Assembly (NCBI RefSeq): GCF_033095785.1
Contig: NZ_CP137134.1
Coordinates: 1,364,001-1,428,000 of the forward strand
Origin: Nitrosospira sp. Is2
GTDB lineage: Bacteria > Pseudomonadota > Gammaproteobacteria > Burkholderiales > Nitrosomonadaceae
Direction of reading: 5' to 3'
DNA: 64,000 bases
The translations under genes and the position numbers were made by a program. Under the pieces are notes generated by a model that did not search any database, was not told the DNA's origin, and worked only from the letters and a program-made list of their open reading frames with translations. Positions 63,338 through 64,000 of the stretch are shown here, one piece after another (the first letter of the stretch is position 1; each line of letters opens with the position of its first letter).

Positions 63338-63961
63338 ATGCAACAGCTCGACATTTTCTCTTACCTTGGCAAGCTTCAGGATTACTATGCCCGGGAAAGA
63401 ATCATTCCCTCAACTACACAATTATCTATGCTGTGGAACGTAAAGGCGCGTTCCTGGACACACCAGATCGTGCAACGCTTAAAGGAAGAAGGCTTTCTGG
63501 AAACAGCGGCGGGCGGGCGGCTGCGCCCCGGACCCCGTTTTTTCGAGCGAACGGTCGGGCACGCGGTCCGTGCGGGGCTGCCTCAACAGGCTGCCGACGT
63601 TCAGCCGGAATTGCTGCGCATAGACGATTACCTGATCGAAAGACCCTCTCAAACCATTCTCTTTCCCGTCAAAGGCGACTCGATGATCGACCTGGGCATT
63701 CTTGAGGGAGACATGGTGATTATCGAACGCAGCAATTCAGCCTCGCCAGGGCAGGTCGTGCTGGCAATCGTGGATAATGAATTCACCCTCAAGGTCCTTG
63801 CCAGGGATAAGGAGGGTTATTATCTGGAAGCACGCAACGAGAAACAAAGCCAGGATTACCCTCCCATCCGGCCCGGACATGAACTGGAAATCTACGGGTT
63901 TTATGTCGGCCTGTTTCGAAAAGCTTCCACTTCCGGGCACCGCGTCGGCCCCAACCGGTAA
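63338..63961 (+). CDS. lexA: LexA-type self-cleaving repressor
   Basis: A 207-residue SOS-type repressor. The N-terminal winged helix-turn-helix (about 1-65) diverges from E. coli LexA but keeps the length. The cleavage site is A79-G80 in V-R-A-G-L-P. The peptidase S24 domain carries the catalytic Ser in V-K-G-D-S115-M and Lys in F-T-L-K152-V; the Ser-Lys distance (37) equals that of E. coli LexA. A G-rich tail ends the protein. The stop TAA overlaps a following ATG as TAATG, hinting at a coupled gene cut off by the window edge. It may be a second LexA tied to a mutagenesis cassette; that cannot be seen here. Confidence 0.9.
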   Translation: MQQLDIFSYLGKLQDYYARERIIPSTTQLSMLWNVKARSWTHQIVQRLKEEGFLETAAGGRLRPGPRFFERTVGHAVRAGLPQQAADVQPELLRIDDYLIERPSQTILFPVKGDSMIDLGILEGDMVIIERSNSASPGQVVLAIVDNEFTLKVLARDKEGYYLEARNEKQSQDYPPIRPGHELEIYGFYVGLFRKASTSGHRVGPNR

Positions 63962-64000
63962 TGATGAGTTATTGCCATGCCGATGCCTGCTTCCCCACCT

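Noticed and set aside
1..64000. CRISPR arrays, tRNA or rRNA genes, insertion sequences, prophage
   Set aside because: No direct-repeat arrays, no cloverleaf-like segments with a T-loop motif and no transposase or phage genes were seen; the only recombinase is the housekeeping XerC end.

Overview
The window (64 kb, moderately GC-rich) looks like a chromosome segment of a betaproteobacterium close to the ammonia oxidisers of the Nitrosospira/Nitrosomonas group. Reasons: the xerC-hslV-hslU order, an rpsO-pnp block, a hopanoid locus, PEP-CTERM proteins with an EpsA-type regulator, a very large two-partner-secreted haemagglutinin and periplasmic multicopper oxidases. The genus is inferred from gene content, not from a database search. 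No rRNA, tRNA, CRISPR array or insertion sequence was recognised.

Layout. 1-2.4 kb: end of xerC, then the HslVU protease. 2.5-6.5 kb (minus): a flavoprotein, then an operon for a candidate ribosomally made, post-translationally modified metallophore (precursor with an EGKCG core plus two EF-hands, MNIO/DUF692 enzyme, DUF2063 partner, SAM methyltransferase). 7-10 kb: dksA convergent with rpsO-pnp. 10.3-18.8 kb (minus): hopanoid synthesis and transport (hpnH, hpnM, hpnN, an MlaA lipoprotein, shc, hpnG). 19.2-20.5 kb: a porin with a clear terminator. 20.7-23.3 kb: trpG-trpD-trpC. 23.6-24.1 kb: a basic-tailed small protein. 24.2-29.5 kb: a Ton-type energising cluster (DUF2341-LamG-ExbB, ExbD, TonB, Porin_5 barrel, coiled-coil protein).

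29.8-31.6 kb (plus) is decayed: a glycerophosphodiesterase stopped by an in-frame UGA inside its catalytic E-x-D motif, followed by a scrambled PEP-CTERM remnant. 31.7-46.4 kb (minus) is a surface/secretion island: a GEMM-I (cyclic-di-GMP type) riboswitch, a PEP-CTERM protein, an unknown secreted protein, a TpsB transporter and a 3.4-thousand-residue TpsA haemagglutinin. 46.9-57.7 kb (minus) holds an EpsA-type LuxR regulator and a hybrid type II secretion/type IV pilus-like operon (GspG-F-E, PilM/N/O/P-like, a secretin with a cohesin-like tail, three further pseudopilins). 58.2-63.2 kb (plus) holds a NarL-type response regulator and two tandem multicopper oxidases. The window ends with a LexA-type repressor behind an apparent self-operator.

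The strongest novelty candidate is the tandem multicopper oxidase pair. The upstream protein keeps only the domain-1 copper ligands and the downstream one keeps only the domain-2 ligands, so a complete trinuclear copper site could form only at an interface between the two. The secretion operon next door could be its exporter. Other notable items are the EF-hand/EGKCG precursor operon, the riboswitch controlling a PEP-CTERM gene, and the UGA inside the phosphodiesterase active site.
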